The notes: a model not told the origin generated them from the sequence alone. A DNA stretch of 64,000 nt from Flabesymbios commensalis (GCA_964017125.1 OZ024908.1:66713440-66777439), one strand, 5' to 3'. Numbered from the stretch's first letter, positions 1 to 11,819 are shown. A program made the numbers and translations.

Positions 1-57
1 TTATACAACGTCGACAACGTCCAACATTGCATAAATGTTATACACATGTTTTGTGTC
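1..57. repeat. Fragment of a family C foldback
   Basis: The right part of a C-type foldback is cut by the window edge. It has the ACGTCGACAACGT centre and the arm ending in TTTTGTG. It resembles the subtype at 17252-17361 and 40793-40905, whose arms contain ATTGTATAAATGTTATAC. Confidence 0.5.
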
Positions 58-790
58 GACTGAAACGGTGTATATTTCTTAAAGTGCACGTATACATATG
101 TCGTCTGCACCATCAGGCAATCCGCTTGTATTACTTAATCAAGTCATAACCTTATGTACGATTACAGGTCATATTTTTTTCTCGATTACGATTATAATCA
201 TGATTACACGATTTCAACAAATATGATTACGATTATGATTATGACTACAATGTAATCGATTAAAAATCGTAATCGACGAGAATGATTATAATCGACCCCA
301 ACCCTGTCTCTGGCTCCCTCTTGCCTCAATGTCACCTTGGAAAGAGGCGTAAAGTGTAATTTTACACGTATAGATGTTGTTCATTTTAATATTTATTTTG
401 TAAAATTAGGTACCAGGATGTTTTGTTATAGTATACAGTAACAAAAACATGTATAACTAATAGCCTGATGGCATGTATTATCTGATATAGATTAGCTGAT
501 GTGGTAATATGGATTCTCATCTTTCTTTGAAATTGGGTGATAATGTATTGATGTTCCCATGTATAAAACTGGAAATGACAAGTATACATGTATAATAATA
601 TGCCTTCTGATGTTGTAATATGATCATGGATTTTGCTGGTTCCTGTCCTTTTGAAGAAGTAACGTCAGATGGTTTCAGTTTCAACATGCGTATCATTTTC
701 CAAAGCGAAACCCACTAAAGATGAGACATTGAAAAATGCTCGAATAATGTTTAGCCAGCGTCGCGGACGGCGAGTCAACGTCTAAGCATG
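58..790. other. No gene seen; GATTA-rich tract
   Basis: No gene is recognised. Positions 165-292 are a cryptic simple repeat rich in GATTA/TAATC words that can fold on itself. The rest is AT-rich unique-looking sequence. Confidence 0.5.
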
Positions 791-902
791 CCCCAGCAAA
801 CACAGGACGTTGAATCAATGCTGTTTTAATGTTGGTCCAGCGTCGTAGACGGTGGGCCAACAGTAAAGCAGCATTGGTTCAACGTCGTGTGTTATTGGGA
901 GG
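791..902. repeat. Family C foldback MITE
   Basis: Arms run from CCCCAGCAAACAC to GTGTGTTATTGGG and pair over most of their length around a GCGTCGTAGACGG centre. It is non-coding. Superfamily is not assigned because the target duplication is unclear. Confidence 0.75.
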
Positions 903-1029
903 CCCATTATTATATTAGTCAGAATGAGAGTCACTCATCTATTTTTGTTTAAAGCTGAGCCACCATTACTGACGGCGGGTCAACAATACACCAACAACAC
1001 CACACACACAGGCAAGCGAAAGGATGTTT

Positions 1030-1640
1030 CCAGAATATTTTTTATGAAATTGCCTATTTGGCTGCCATTTTGTTTTTATCAGTCAGAAATACCGATATTT
1101 CTGTACTATTTGGAAGAAAACGACGTTTAATACCAGCTTTCAATTTGTATTTATAGCATGCTAAACACATTCCGCAAGATTGAAATCTTGCTTAAACATA
1201 AATCTAAGATGGCCGTCACGTTTTGTCATTTTTTAACAGAAAAAGATATGTAATATCACTTTTATAATTGAATTTGGCATGAAAAAGCCTTTTTTTATTT
1301 TGATGTCTCGTTCATGCATAAATCCAAGATGGCCACCACTGCCATCTTGTAAAATATATTTGTTGCATTTCTGTCCGGGAGAAAACGAAGTGTATTAACT
1401 CTTTTCAAGTATTTTGCATAAGAAACTTATTTACGACATTATTTTCTTGTTGTGAAGTCAAGTTCGAGCATAAATCCAAAATAGCTGCCCTCGCCATTTT
1501 GTAAAGCAGCTTTTCCGTCTTTTCACAGACAAATATATGAACACAATTCAAACTGAATTTTTCACACGATTGCCTCTTTTTTTCGACACTATGGTCTTGC
1601 TCGTTCAGAAATCAATATAGTCTGTTCTTTAGTAAAATAT
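1030..1640. repeat. Degenerate array with period about 115-155 bp, AAGATGGCC motif
   Basis: The phrase GCATAAATCCAAGATGGCC or a close variant recurs near 1196, 1312 and 1465, with a related unit before and after. Each unit ends in a T-rich tract. It looks like an old tandem array of the kind also present at 20930-21400. No coding potential was seen. Confidence 0.5.
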
Positions 1641-1757
1641 ACTAGCATTTACATGAACATAGAAACATATCAGTGAAAAATGACAGACATTCCTTTCATA
1701 AAATGTATGCGCGCCGTATTCATTGGAGACGAGTTGCTATCCACTATATCGACTTAG

Positions 1758-1995
1758 CCCTTAAATCGCCAAAATGATTAATTGAATTTTCATCCACTTG
1801 AAGTTGTGTCTCGCTGACGCGACACCCAACTTCAAGTGAGTGAAAATTATTCAGATTTTACAAAGTGGTAATCAACGATTTTTAAAACCCGCTGAATGAC
1901 GTCAGGTTTTATCTTCAACATGTCCAGATGCTGGTATTTAATATGCTAATAATAATTTAGAAAATAATAAGATAATTGGCACCGCGGTTAAAGGG
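1758..1995. mobile_element. Family A piggyBac-like MITE (diverged)
   Basis: Ends are CCCTTAAATCGCC and GCGGTTAAAGGG, followed on the right by TTAA. The central hairpin CACTTGAAGTTGTG is present with a GCTGACGCGA loop region. The left target site is mutated to TTAG. Non-autonomous; no ORF. Confidence 0.75.
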
Positions 1996-2039
1996 TTAAA
2001 CCTTACAGAATTGGTTCAGAGACTTTTTTCTAAATAGCA

Positions 2040-2240
2040 TTATTTTCATTCATCTTAACCCTTGTATTGCTGAATTGTTTGTGAGTATTTTTCATTCATT
2101 TGAAGCTGGAATTGCTAACGTAATTTCTTTCAAATGCTTCGAATGAATGAAAAATATTATTCTTTGATTAACTGAGCATCTACCACAAGATATGCTACAA
2201 CAATTTTAGTAGTATCTTGTTTAATCTGCGCCCACATACA
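2040..2240. repeat. Family G hairpin element (partial)
   Basis: An inverted repeat has arms ATTTTTCATTCATTTGAAG and CTTCGAATGAATGAAAAAT around GAATTGCTAACG. It begins next to TTAACCCTT, so a piggyBac-like end is likely; the right end is unclear. Confidence 0.5.
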
Positions 2241-2395
2241 CATTCATATAGTTGATTTTTGATGAAACCGTATGCTAGCTTCACTTTTATTGTATTTAAA
2301 TATCATAAAAAAAGAATACCATCGGATAATAAAACTTTCAGAAACGTAATATTACAAGGGGCATATACTAGAAATTGCAAAAATAGATAAACCGT

Positions 2396-2473
2396 CTCCT
2401 TGGATATGAAAGGGTGTATCATCTGCCACTTCACAAAGTGGCCGATACACCCTTTCACATTCAAGGGGACGAA
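2396..2473. repeat. Perfect-looking short palindrome
   Basis: Arms GAAAGGGTGTATC and GATACACCCTTTC flank a CACTTCACAAAGTGG centre. Single copy in the window; function unknown. Confidence 0.6.
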
Positions 2474-3001
2474 ATAAATCGGACTGCGAGCTTTTTGTAA
2501 TTTATTTTGAGAAATATAGCTATTTTATTAAACTCTTGAATTGACCATGGATTACCCTAATGCCTAATCTATGGAGTAGTTTTCGTCATTTGCAACGAAG
2601 CATAAAATCTGTATCCGGCCCCGTAGTGATCGTCTCATTAAAGTTTTTAAATTGACCACTCTCTGGAACGATAATATCTGATATTCAATTTGGTGGATAT
2701 AATTTCTGAATTCTGAATTCTGAGACCAAGGAATCTATCGGGATAGATTCCTTCCTGAGACCAAGGACATGCATTGGGGGTGAGTCCATATCGGAGGGGG
2801 GATCCGTCTGTAATCTGGATTGTGGATAATGAAATCCTAATCGTCTGAGCTGGCATGACTCCCCAGGGCAAACTGGAGACTTTCACCCGATGCCGGGCCA
2901 CCGTCTGCCACGCTCACCCAGCATTAAGACAACACTGGACCGACGCGTCGTGTTTACTTCCTGGGAAACATGGCAGACAATGACTCAGATCGGGAATGAC
3001 A
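2474..3001. other. No gene seen
   Basis: AT-rich left half. The right half has a short inverted repeat around GGAATCTATCGGGATAGATTCC (2730-2752). No exon-like ORF. Confidence 0.5.
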
Positions 3002-3108
3002 TGTTGTCAGACACAAGACATTGAATCATTGTTGACTTAACGTTGTACCAACGTCGTAGACGTTGGACCAACGTTAAGCCAACATTGTTTCAATGTCTTG
3101 TGTACATA
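3002..3108. repeat. Family C foldback MITE
   Basis: Arms from CAGACACAAGACATTGAA to TTCAATGTCTTGTGTAC, centre CAACGTCGTAGACGTTG. Confidence 0.75.
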
Positions 3109-3186
3109 TGTGATATCAGAAGTGAGTGCGTCCAGTCTGCGCGTTATCTGGTCGCGTGTGTACGAGTGTTTGCAGCCGCACTGCCT

Positions 3187-3293
3187 TGTAAACACTAGAC
3201 TTTGGGTCAATGCTGGTTTAATGTTGGATCAGCGTCGCAGAAGGTGTACCAGCGTTAAACCAACAATTGGCCTCAACGTCGGGTGTTTGCTAT
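3187..3293. repeat. Family C foldback MITE
   Basis: A second C copy about 80 bp from the previous one. Outer arms are TAAACACTAGACTTTGGG and CCTCAACGTCGGGTGTTT, centre AGCGTCGCAGAAGGT. More diverged than its neighbour. Confidence 0.65.
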
Positions 3294-3557
3294 TGGAGCT
3301 CACTGATATGTCCACTTTGATGCACAGAAGAAAATAGATGAGAGAAGAGTGAAGCAGGCTATCCATTTGCACGTTATCTGTGTACGTGTCCGTGTGCGTG
3401 GTCCGTGTGCGCAAAAAAGCGTACATATGAGAAATGTACTTGGTGCTATCCATTTGCACGTATCCGTGCGTCACGCGTTTCCGTATCCGTACCGAATCGC
3501 ACAAGGATAGATTTTTCACGGACACGCACACGCATCACGTCGCGTTCAAATGGATAA

Positions 3558-3779
3558 CCCTTTCACTACCATACATGACGGAAATTTCCGTCGTCATTCG
3601 TCAATGAACGTAACCATAAAATGACACTAATTCTCGTCAAATATATACTACATTTATGTATTTTTCGTCATTTGAGCTGGAAATTGCGTTAGCAATTCCA
3701 GCTTCAAATGACGAAAAATAGAACTCCTACACCAGTATATCTGGATCCTGGCATGCACCACGGCCTGGAAGTCAAAGGG
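3558..3779. mobile_element. Family G piggyBac-like MITE
   Basis: Starts CCCTTTCACTACC and ends AAAGGG, with TTAA directly on the right and ATAA on the left. The inner hairpin AGCTGGAAATTGC / GCAATTCCAGCT lies at about 3678-3710. TTAA target sites with CCC ends are typical of piggyBac-type non-autonomous elements. Confidence 0.7.
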
Positions 3780-3783
3780 TTAA

Positions 3784-4131
3784 CAAAATGTCTCTCGAGT
3801 TGAGTTATCACGCAAATAGAGTCAAACCTTCATAAATTTGCAAAATACAAAATGTAAAGACATAGTCACCTATTATCATGATTATAATATTCCTATAAAA
3901 TTAATGAAAGGCATATTCCTAAAAAAACAGTGATAATTTTACGACTCGATTAAGACTAACACAATAATAAATGAAATTAGGTACGAAATAACCACGATAA
4001 ACAAAATATAAATTTATTATGGAGCATATATAATAGGGATAAGCTGTTTAGTTCTGTTTTGTCTTAGGTGGTGTATCACTTTTACACGTGGTGTCAATCA
4101 TTTCAAGCTGACATTCCAGACATATACTTTG
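3784..4131. other. No gene seen
   Basis: AT-rich sequence without recognisable features. Confidence 0.5.
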
Positions 4132-4204
4132 CCATGCAAAGCCAAAAGACAGTATCTGCTTACTTTACAAGTAAGCAGATACCGCCTTTTGGCTTTGCGT
4201 GGCA
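4132..4204. repeat. Family D foldback
   Basis: GCAAAGCCAAAAGACAG and its reverse complement flank CTTACTTTACAAGTAAG, forming a near-complete 73-bp palindrome. Six other good copies occur in the window. Confidence 0.8.
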
Positions 4205-4499
4205 GTACTGACAGTTTCAAATGTATAGGGCCTATACACAAAATATCCCCGCGTTTAAAAACTAGACATGTCAAATGCTTTAAAAAATAATCGCCATATA
4301 TATCTGCGCGTTTTATTAATCAGTCTTTCTGTCATCGTGAAGAAATGTAAAGTATGAGGGAGACTCAGATCAGCACCGCTACCGCTATAATGCTGGTGCA
4401 ATGTTATAGTTCAACGTCGCAGACGAAGAACCAACATCAGGATTAGTTAAGAATTACTATTAATACGCTCAACACGACTATGATCGGGTTTAATTTGTT

Positions 4500-4682
4500 T
4501 TATCAGCAGGTTAAATTGGGAGTGAAATGAGCGTTTAAGCACCATGCAAGATTTGCAAATATTTGGTCACAAAATTTAACGAATATGAGTAATTTTCACC
4601 CACTTGAAGTTGTGGATCGCGGTAGCGAGACACAACTTCAAGTTGGGGAAAATTTAAATGCTATGACTTAGCGCTTAAAGGA
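4500..4682. repeat. Family A2 MITE (5' end uncertain)
   Basis: The hairpin CACTTGAAGTTGTG / CACAACTTCAAGT has the GATCGCGGTAGCGAGA loop. The right end GCGCTTAAAGGA is followed by TTAA. Confidence 0.6.
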
Positions 4683-5039
4683 TTAACCCTTTTCTTGGTG
4701 GCCGCAACCAGTAAACAACGTCACATCTTCGCCGCATAGAAGGACTGCCATTTATTTGAATTTCCTAAATACTTCTGTTCCAGTCGTATGGCAGTAATCT
4801 TCCGGGCGGCCAAATGACCATGGCGCCTGCCCACGCTATAATTGGTTCGGCTCCCTCTTGTGCAGGAAATAGTGATTATGTGTCCCGGCTATCTATGCCA
4901 AGAATGGACGCTTTGAGACTGTATCATTTATTTAATACATCCAAAATTTAAACGAATTATTTGATGAAACTCATTCTGAAGCAATAAAGATTATCCTTTC
5001 ATTTGTTGAATTCGTGTCTTTATTTTCGCTAATTCGGAA

Positions 5040-6320
5040 CAGTGAGTGCATATTGCTTTACGTCGCTTTCTGCACAATCATGGCAATATCCCGCAAAATG
5101 AAGCCCGAAGTCGGGACTATGTCCTACTCTTATCGAATGACTTCAAGGTTGTTTTTATATCACACAGTACCATAGACAGCATTGTACGCTCCAGGCCTTT
5201 GAACACAATGCCACTTGTTAAATATCTGCTCAATTTAATTTTAGAGATAGATGAAGCCCTTATTGAATGTAAAATGAAAGAATCAAATGATTGTATATAT
5301 TTCCTGAACAAAAATATAGGGTTTTTCTCGAAAAGGCAGTAAAGGGATAAAAAATAACAAAGCATGCGGAATCGATGGTATACCAAACTATGTGTTAAAA
5401 TAAACTGCATTTTAACACAACTTTGGGTCATTGTAACAAAATGTTTTGAAAGAGGTGTTGTATGCATCAATTATATGGAGGCAAGCGATACCTAAAGGCT
5501 ACTAAACTACATAGGTATTAGTTTATTATGCAATCTATCTAAAATGTACTCATTAATTTTATATTCACTCCTATCCGAGTATCTAGACACATGCGGGGCT
5601 CTATGTGAAGAGCAGAACGAATTTATCAAAAGAAGATCATGCGAAGACCATGCATTCGTCCTCACACAATATAAGATTCGATAAGTGCAAATCATCTTAC
5701 GTAGCTTTTATTGACTTCAAAAAAGCATCAGATCGGATAAACCGTGAATATTGCTCTAATGCTTAGGTCACAATTAGCCCGGGCCCCGTCCGGGCTGTGA
5801 GCACGGCCGTGACAATTTTTTAATTAAGAAGTTAGAAAAAATAATGGTAAATATTAATTAGTATATCAAACGGAATTATATATGTCTGTCATGTTTGCCT
5901 AAATAAAAGATCATTATTGTGTCAATTCATATGTGGCTTTTTACCATTGTGAACAGACACAGGACGACAAATCCTAGTAACGAAATACATTGTAATTTTT
6001 GTAACGAAAACGTAATAGAAGACGAAATTCATAGAAAAATAGATGACGAAGATGATTTTATTTCAAATAAATGCCTGGTAAAAAAGGCAAATGTCTTATT
6101 TAACAGAATACACATTATATCAAGAATGCTATCTTAGGCATTTCTGATTATATGCATATTTTTATTTGGCATATTCATATTGCACATATGTACATATATT
6201 TCTAGTGACTAACACGTCCTCGGGGCAGGGTACTTTGTTTAACAATATTTCATGTTTCTATTTATTTATTGATAATGTACATGTCACTGAAATAAACAGT
6301 ATTTACCCATATATATATCT
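5040..6320 (+). pseudogene. Decayed LINE (non-LTR retrotransposon) reverse transcriptase
   Basis: Reverse-transcriptase fragments are readable in shifting frames. Near 5370-5400 is an N-K-A-C-G-I-D-G-I-P block, near 5500-5640 a YIGISLLCNLSKMYS block followed by SEYLDTCGALCEEQNEF, and near 5705 an AFIDFKKASDRI block (region around RT motif A). Near 5970-6030 is CNFCNENVIEDEIH, like the CxxC...EDExH finger at the C-terminus of many LINEs. A likely 3' UTR with AAATAAACA lies near 6290. Many stops and frameshifts are present. Clade not assigned. Confidence 0.65.
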
Positions 6321-6329
6321 TATTCTGTG

Positions 6330-6767
6330 CCTTGCAATGCCTTCAATCCAGTAGACAAAATGTCAACTGTCGTGTAATACATCTAAACTAAATTGATTTT
6401 GTAACCATTGAAACACGTTGGTGATCACATCCCAGGCGACCACTTCTTGTTGCCTGTTGTTGCATAGACAATAAGGACACACCCACATATAGATTCATTA
6501 GGTTTATTCATGGCGTATACTTTCAATTAGCTGACATCTAACGTTTTGTAACAGTAATAATAGTATTTTGTAATATAAATATTGTAGTATTTTGTACTAT
6601 TATTGTTATATCACTGTTGAACTGTTCTGTAGCAGCATTGTTTTATAACAGCATAGTTATCCATGCACACCTGACATATACATACATAGCTGTATGCATA
6701 CAGATCTCTGTGAATAAATTACAGTTTTACTGCTTGTTGGTTCGATTGTAGAGCAAACAGAAGACGA
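6330..6767. other. No gene seen
   Basis: AT-rich; TATTTTGTA words recur at 6560-6610. No exon-like ORF. Confidence 0.5.
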
Positions 6768-6879
6768 CCCAGCAGACACATGACATTGATCTAATGCTGT
6801 ATCAATGTTGGACAAGTGTCGGAGAAGGTGGGCCGGCATTGACCCAGCAATGGGACAATGTATTGTGTTTGCTGGGGAT
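6768..6879. repeat. Family C foldback MITE
   Basis: From CCCAGCAGACACATGACATT to TTGTGTTTGCTGGG, with internal AATGCTGTATCAATGTTGG arms. Confidence 0.7.
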
Positions 6880-7133
6880 TAACCAGCTGTTGAAGTCTCT
6901 CTAAAAAAAGCCTGTGACATAAAAAAATAAAACATGTTGTCACTGTTTTTTTAAGAGAAAATGGTGTGTGACCTGGTAACAGGCAGCAACGATATAAAAC
7001 ATATTAATACAAGTATTTGGAAAGGAATGTCATGCTGACATGCTGACCGGGTAATTACACCTCCACTTTCTAGGCCTATATACCTATATTCAATGTATGT
7101 AGTGTTCATTGAATTACGATCGATTCCTCTTAA

Positions 7134-7370
7134 CCCTTTAACAGCCGGTGCCGCATATATTCGGGTTTTAATTTTTATTAGCACATTGAGTACCACCTTT
7201 TGAACATGTTAAAGATAAAATGTGACATCAATCGGCAATATATGAAAACAGGTGACCTGCATTTTGTCAAGTCTGAATAATTTTAACTCACTTGAAGTTG
7301 TGAATCGCGTCAGCGAGACACAACTTCAAGTGGGTGGAAATTCAGATTGAATAATTTGGCGGTTAAAGGG
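7134..7370. mobile_element. Family A piggyBac-like MITE with TTAA duplication
   Basis: CCCTTTAACAGCC...GGCGGTTAAAGGG flanked by TTAA at 7130-7133 and 7371-7374. The central hairpin arms are CACTTGAAGTTGTG and CACAACTTCAAGTG. Length 237 bp, non-coding. Confidence 0.88.
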
Positions 7371-7406
7371 TTAATAATAGATAAAATGTCACTGTCGGAG
7401 ATCAAT

Positions 7407-7488
7407 ACTGCTCTGCAAAGCCAAAAGGCAGTATCTGCTCACTTGTAAAGTAAGCAGATACTGCCTTTTGGCTTTGCACGGCAGAACA
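7407..7488. repeat. Family D foldback
   Basis: ACTGCTCTGCAAAGCC...GGCTTTGCACGGCAG, near-perfect palindrome centred on ACTTGTAAAGT. Confidence 0.8.
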
Positions 7489-7574
7489 CGTGTTGCGCCA
7501 CACATTGTGACTTTTACGTTTAGCCAATACTTGGCCGACGTTAAAAACGTTGGATTGGCATTACGCCGACATTG

Positions 7575-7963
7575 TGTCAACTTGCTACCATTGCTGTGTC
7601 AATGTTGGGCCAGCGGCGTAGACGCTGTCCCAACATTGAGACAGCAATTGGACAATGTATTGTGTTTGCTGGGTAGGCACATGTGTCCTTGGAGAGTGAC
7701 CTTGTCCATTCACGACTAAACCCATGTGTGATCCGATTTTGATTTTATATTGTAACTGCAGATTATGGCCCAGCATTAAACCAACATTGGGCTAAATAAC
7801 GACTCTTGTTTGCTATAAGAAATCTGTATTGCACAGTGATTATACCATTGTACTGTGTTTGTGACTAAGTGTTTATAAGACGATGTTGATTTAACGTCGG
7901 CCCGCCGTCTCTGACGTCGACACAACATTAACTCAACATTGGGTCAACGTATGTTGTTTGCTA
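7575..7963. repeat. Three clustered family C fragments
   Basis: Pieces at about 7585-7673 (ends GTGTTTGCTGGG), 7745-7812 and 7870-7963 each keep a CCAACATT or GTCGACACAAC core. The cluster suggests repeated insertion of C elements into one another. Confidence 0.55.
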
Positions 7964-8032
7964 TAGTTAGGATCACCAAGAAGATGAGCATGCAGCCACA
8001 GGTGGATCATATAAATACATTTTGTCCATTGA

Positions 8033-8236
8033 CCCTTTAACCGCCAGTGCCGCATATATTCTGGTTTTCATTTTTTATTAGCACATTATGTACCACCTTT
8101 TGAACATGTTTTGAACATTTAACCTCCATTTTGTCAATCTGAACAATTTTCAATCACTTGAAGTTGTGGATCGCGTCAGCGAGACACAACTTCAAGTGGA
8201 TGAAAATTCAGATTGAATAATTTGGCGGTTAAAGGG
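8033..8236. mobile_element. Family A piggyBac-like MITE (internally shortened)
   Basis: CCCTTTAACCGCC to GGCGGTTAAAGGG. About 35 bp of the usual interior is missing next to a repeated TTTTGAACAT. Flanks TTGA and GTAA are mutated TTAA sites. Confidence 0.8.
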
Positions 8237-8240
8237 TAAA

Positions 8241-8464
8241 CCCGTACAGCGCTGGACTATTCTATATAACCTATGGAGGCCAAAGGTTGTTTTTTAATTT
8301 GAAATCATCATGAATGTCTCTTTCCGCTTCATTTGAATATCTACGGACATTACAAATATGTTACTCTTTTAGTGCGCGGATTAACTAGTCAGAATCTGAT
8401 GTCTGTATCTGATGTCTATATACGTCAGATTCTATTTCTAAAGACGGTCCCCGCGCTGAAAGGG
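8241..8464. mobile_element. Family B piggyBac-like MITE
   Basis: Abuts the preceding family A copy and shares its GTAA junction. Ends are CCCGTACAGCGC and GCGCTGAAAGGG. The interior has the ATGTCTATATACGTCAGA palindrome. Confidence 0.7.
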
Positions 8465-8891
8465 TTGATTGAATGAAACAAAAACATTTAGTGTTATCTT
8501 AACCGTGTAATGCGTTTTTCTGGCTGTTGAATATGCTTTTATGGGTTGCTAGGGAACAACAAAAATCGTGTTTATTTCGTAAATACGATTGAGCTGCTGA
8601 TTTCACCTAAATAGTATTGCATTTGCATTTAAGTATTATTTAAATGGTAATACTATTATGGTACACAGATAAAATTAACGGCTCACTAAGGTGAATAAGT
8701 TGACCTTTAGGCCCGCATCTGAGATTTTAATGAATGCGCAGTAAATCGGCATGAATGACTGATTATTCGATTACCCGTATACAGTATTGTACTGGGATAT
8801 TGATTTGAACCTAAACTTGGCACTGACGTTGCAGCATTAACATTTGACCCTGAAATATTATGTTCACTTGTTGATTGCCAAGCCGGTTGAT

Positions 8892-9070
8892 CCTTTCAGC
8901 GCGGGGACCGACTTTACACGTCAGAATCTGACGTCTATAGACGTCAGACTCTGACGTCTAAAGTCGATACACGCGCTGAAAGAGTAATAATGGCCGTAGA
9001 CCCATAACAAAGGTATTCATGGAGCGGAAAGAGCTAACTAAGACTTTTATGATGATTTCAATTATTAAAC
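8892..9070. mobile_element. Family B MITE, opposite orientation
   Basis: Begins CCTTTCAGCGCGGGG. It has the GACGTC-rich palindrome (GTCAGAATCTGACGTC / GACGTCAGACTCTGACG) and ends among GGAAAGAGCTAACTAAGAC. Confidence 0.65.
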
Positions 9071-9289
9071 ATAGCCTAGCAGGAGGTGTAATCCGATACA
9101 TATATTATATTTTCAGTATACTTGTCTCCTCGCTTCACGAGGTGGAGGCCTATATATGACTACGTGCTGAATTTTATTCCATTTTATTTTATTATTTTGT
9201 TATTTTTCTATTGTAATTTGTGATTGTTATTTAGAGCTATGCATTCATCTATAGGCCTATTACCTGTTGCATTCATACCACCATGCAAG

Positions 9290-9560
9290 GGGATCAAATC
9301 CTGTTTCGCTTAAAAAAATGGATTTTCTATTCAAATTAGTCGGCCATCTTGGATTTTAGGGTCAAAAATGTGTTTTAATACCCAATTGACGTCAGAAATC
9401 GATTCCTTGTGGTCAAATTAGCCCAAAAAATGTATTTATTCATATTTGTAGCTTTTATATGTCAAAAGTTATTTTTTCATAATGGCACAGGCGGCTATTT
9501 TGGATTTACGCCTCTAGAAAAAAATGCCGGGAATTTTGCGAGGGACACTGGGGCTAAATA
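9290..9560. other. Non-coding tract with GCCATCTTGG motifs
   Basis: CGGCCATCTTGGATTTTAGG and a degenerate second copy GCGGCTATTTTGGATTTACG lie about 140 bp apart. This resembles the AAGATGGCC arrays elsewhere in the window in reverse orientation. Confidence 0.4.
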
Positions 9561-9689
9561 TTTTTTAAAGGTTCAAGAAAGTTAAATCAATCATCAAAAC
9601 ATCTTAGCCAGAAAGTGGTCATGAAAGTTAGGTTTTTCACCCTACTAGGGGGTTGCTGATTATGCATGGAGGGGAGTTTTTTTACGCCA

Positions 9690-9950
9690 CGTGACTCTTC
9701 TAGATATCGTGATTGGCCACAGAGCAGCGCCGAAAAAACGCGGCGCCGTGGAAGATAAAGTTTTCCCAGCTCTCATTTCGCGCCGTGAAAAATAAACTCT
9801 TCCCAGCTTTCATTTCGCGTCGCGGCACGGCGCGACGCAGCGCGATACGGCGCAGCTTGCAGTGTAGCCTCTTCAATGATAAACAGTACAGTTTATCTAT
9901 TTTTGTAGCGCAGCGCGGCGTTTTGTGGGGTCGCAACGTTAGGACGAAAT
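9690..9950. repeat. Family H GC-rich element
   Basis: A GC-rich island in AT-rich DNA carries CGCGGCGCCG, CGGCACGGCGCGACG and CGCAGCGCGGCG. The block GCAGCTTGCAGTGTAGCC with nearby AACAGTACAGTTTATC is shared, inverted, with 51575-51690, so both are copies of one dispersed repeat. Open frames here are by-products of the composition. Confidence 0.6.
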
Positions 9951-10057
9951 GAAAAACGTCACCTAATAACAGCAGCTTTAATATTTACTCTTCTCGATTA
10001 TAGGAAGCATATTGAAATATCGGTCAAGTTTAGCCCACAACTGTGACGTTAAACAAT

Positions 10058-10262
10058 ATTCATTCATTCATTCATTCATTCATTCATTCATTCATTCATT
10101 CATTCATTCATTCATTCATTCATTCATTCATTCATTTATTCATTCATTCATTCATTCATTCATTCACTTATTCATTCATTCATTCATTCATTCATTCATT
10201 CATTCATTCATTCATTCATTCATTCATTCATTCATTCATTCATTCATTCATTCATTCATTCA
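10058..10262. repeat. (CATT)n microsatellite
   Basis: About 50 units of CATT with few substitutions. The apparent FIHS-repeat ORFs are translations of it. Confidence 0.95.
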
Positions 10263-10359
10263 TAGTATACATATCAGATGTAGTAGGGTCTACTGGAGTT
10301 TTCATCACTGTGTAACATGTTGAAGAATGACGGTTAACATTAATTGGGACACCTGTGCA

Positions 10360-10425
10360 AAGACAAAAGGCGATAATTGATTACTTGAAATGTAAGCAGT
10401 TACCGCATTGTAGCTTTGTATGGTA
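10360..10425. repeat. Degraded family D foldback
   Basis: GCAAAGACAAAAGGCGATAA...TACCGCATTGTAGCTTTG keeps the D layout with many changes. Confidence 0.6.
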
Positions 10426-10429
10426 CAGT

Positions 10430-11577
10430 GCATTCCTAATGGTCGATACGTTTTATTTCTACCCTCCTTATCGCAGTATTGGTATATGAGTTTACAATCA
10501 CGTAAACCATATCAAACAAACACAAGCATAATACGGCACGGCATTACGACCTTGCACAAGCCCTGCTTCACACTTGAGCAATATTTGACACGACGTAAAA
10601 GTCATTACTGACTTATTGTTCATACAAAATATATATGTATAGGTATATACAACACGTTGTCTTAGATTAATGGCATATCATCTTCATACAAATAACGAAT
10701 GTCCGTTATTATTATTGTTATTATTTCTTGTTTTTGTATCTTGAAAAATATATTTGTTATTAGCCACCGATAATTTTAGCATTGTTCTATACAGACTCCA
10801 GAAACGTATGTATTCTTGTCTGCTAATATTATGTACAATAATATTTAACTATTAATTTTTATCTCTGGTATCTGTGTAGGAAACATTTACTGAGATAGAC
10901 CCCTATCTTTATATCTTGCCATATTATGTTGATATTCAGGGTCATGTTGACAAACTTTGTTAATTTTTGTTACACACTTCTTTGTTGACGACGACAGGGG
11001 CATACTGATATAGAAAAATCTTGGTGCCAATTTTTTAAAACATTTTTTTGGTGTTTTTTCATGGGAATGACCATGAAGAAAAAGAGTAATTTTCAAATTG
11101 TCATGTAGTACCTTAAATGACCAGTGAGATGCATGGAGTACCTCTTCCAAAAAAATATCATGTTTTTTGAGCTTACAAAGACTTTTATATTGAAAAATCT
11201 TGATATAATAGCGTACTTTCAAACTTATTGAACAAAGTTGATACACGCCTCTCGGTAAGCATATTAGTGTATCTATTTTAGAGGCCATCGGTACAGTGCA
11301 CAGGGGATATGAGAACACGAGCTTCCACGTTGCTTTCACACTGACATCAATCGTTATGCGATGCCAACGGAGAGGACTTGGTAGTGTGTCTACTCTTCAC
11401 ACAGGCCTCGCTCGATTTACACTTTATTCACCTGTTTGTTTGTGTGAGAGACAATGGCAACTGTCTGATGGCTGATGCCAATTGAATCATAAATTGGTTT
11501 TGAGGAGAATCAGACGCACTTGTCTTCTCACACCTGGATTACTGCTACAAATGAAAGATTGTGCTGTAGATATATCC
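10430..11577. other. No supported gene
   Basis: AT-rich. A 150-codon minus-strand frame at 10887-11339 has no recognisable domain and is treated as chance. Confidence 0.5.
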
Positions 11578-11581
11578 TTAA

Positions 11582-11819
11582 CCCTTTAACCGCCAAATTA
11601 TTCTATCTGAATTTTCACCCACTTAAAGTTGTGTCTCGCTGACGCGATCCACAACTTCAAGTGAGTGAAAATTATTCAGATTTGACAAAATGGAGGTCAA
11701 CTGTTTTTAAATATTGCTGTTTGATGTCACATTTTATCTTTACCATGTTTAAAAGGTGGTACTTAATGTGCTAATAAAAAATGAGAACCAGAATATATGC
11801 GGCACCGGCGGTTAAAGGA
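11582..11819. mobile_element. Family A MITE, reverse orientation
   Basis: CCCTTTAACCGCCAAATTA...GGCGGTTAAAGGA flanked by TTAA at 11578-11581 and 11820-11823. Reverse in orientation to the next two copies. Confidence 0.88.

Noticed and set aside
5046-5342. 98-codon plus-strand frame as a separate host gene
   Set aside because: It lies directly upstream of decayed LINE reverse-transcriptase sequence and is better read as part of that remnant.
10012-10323. Open frames of repeated F-I-H-S residues over the CATT tract, and similar ones at 19689-20252 and 58349-58720
   Set aside because: They are translations of tetranucleotide repeats, open in several frames. Only the first 27 codons' worth at 58349-58432 is a real exon.
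10887-11339. 150-codon minus-strand frame
   Set aside because: No recognisable motif, no splice or family support; treated as chance.
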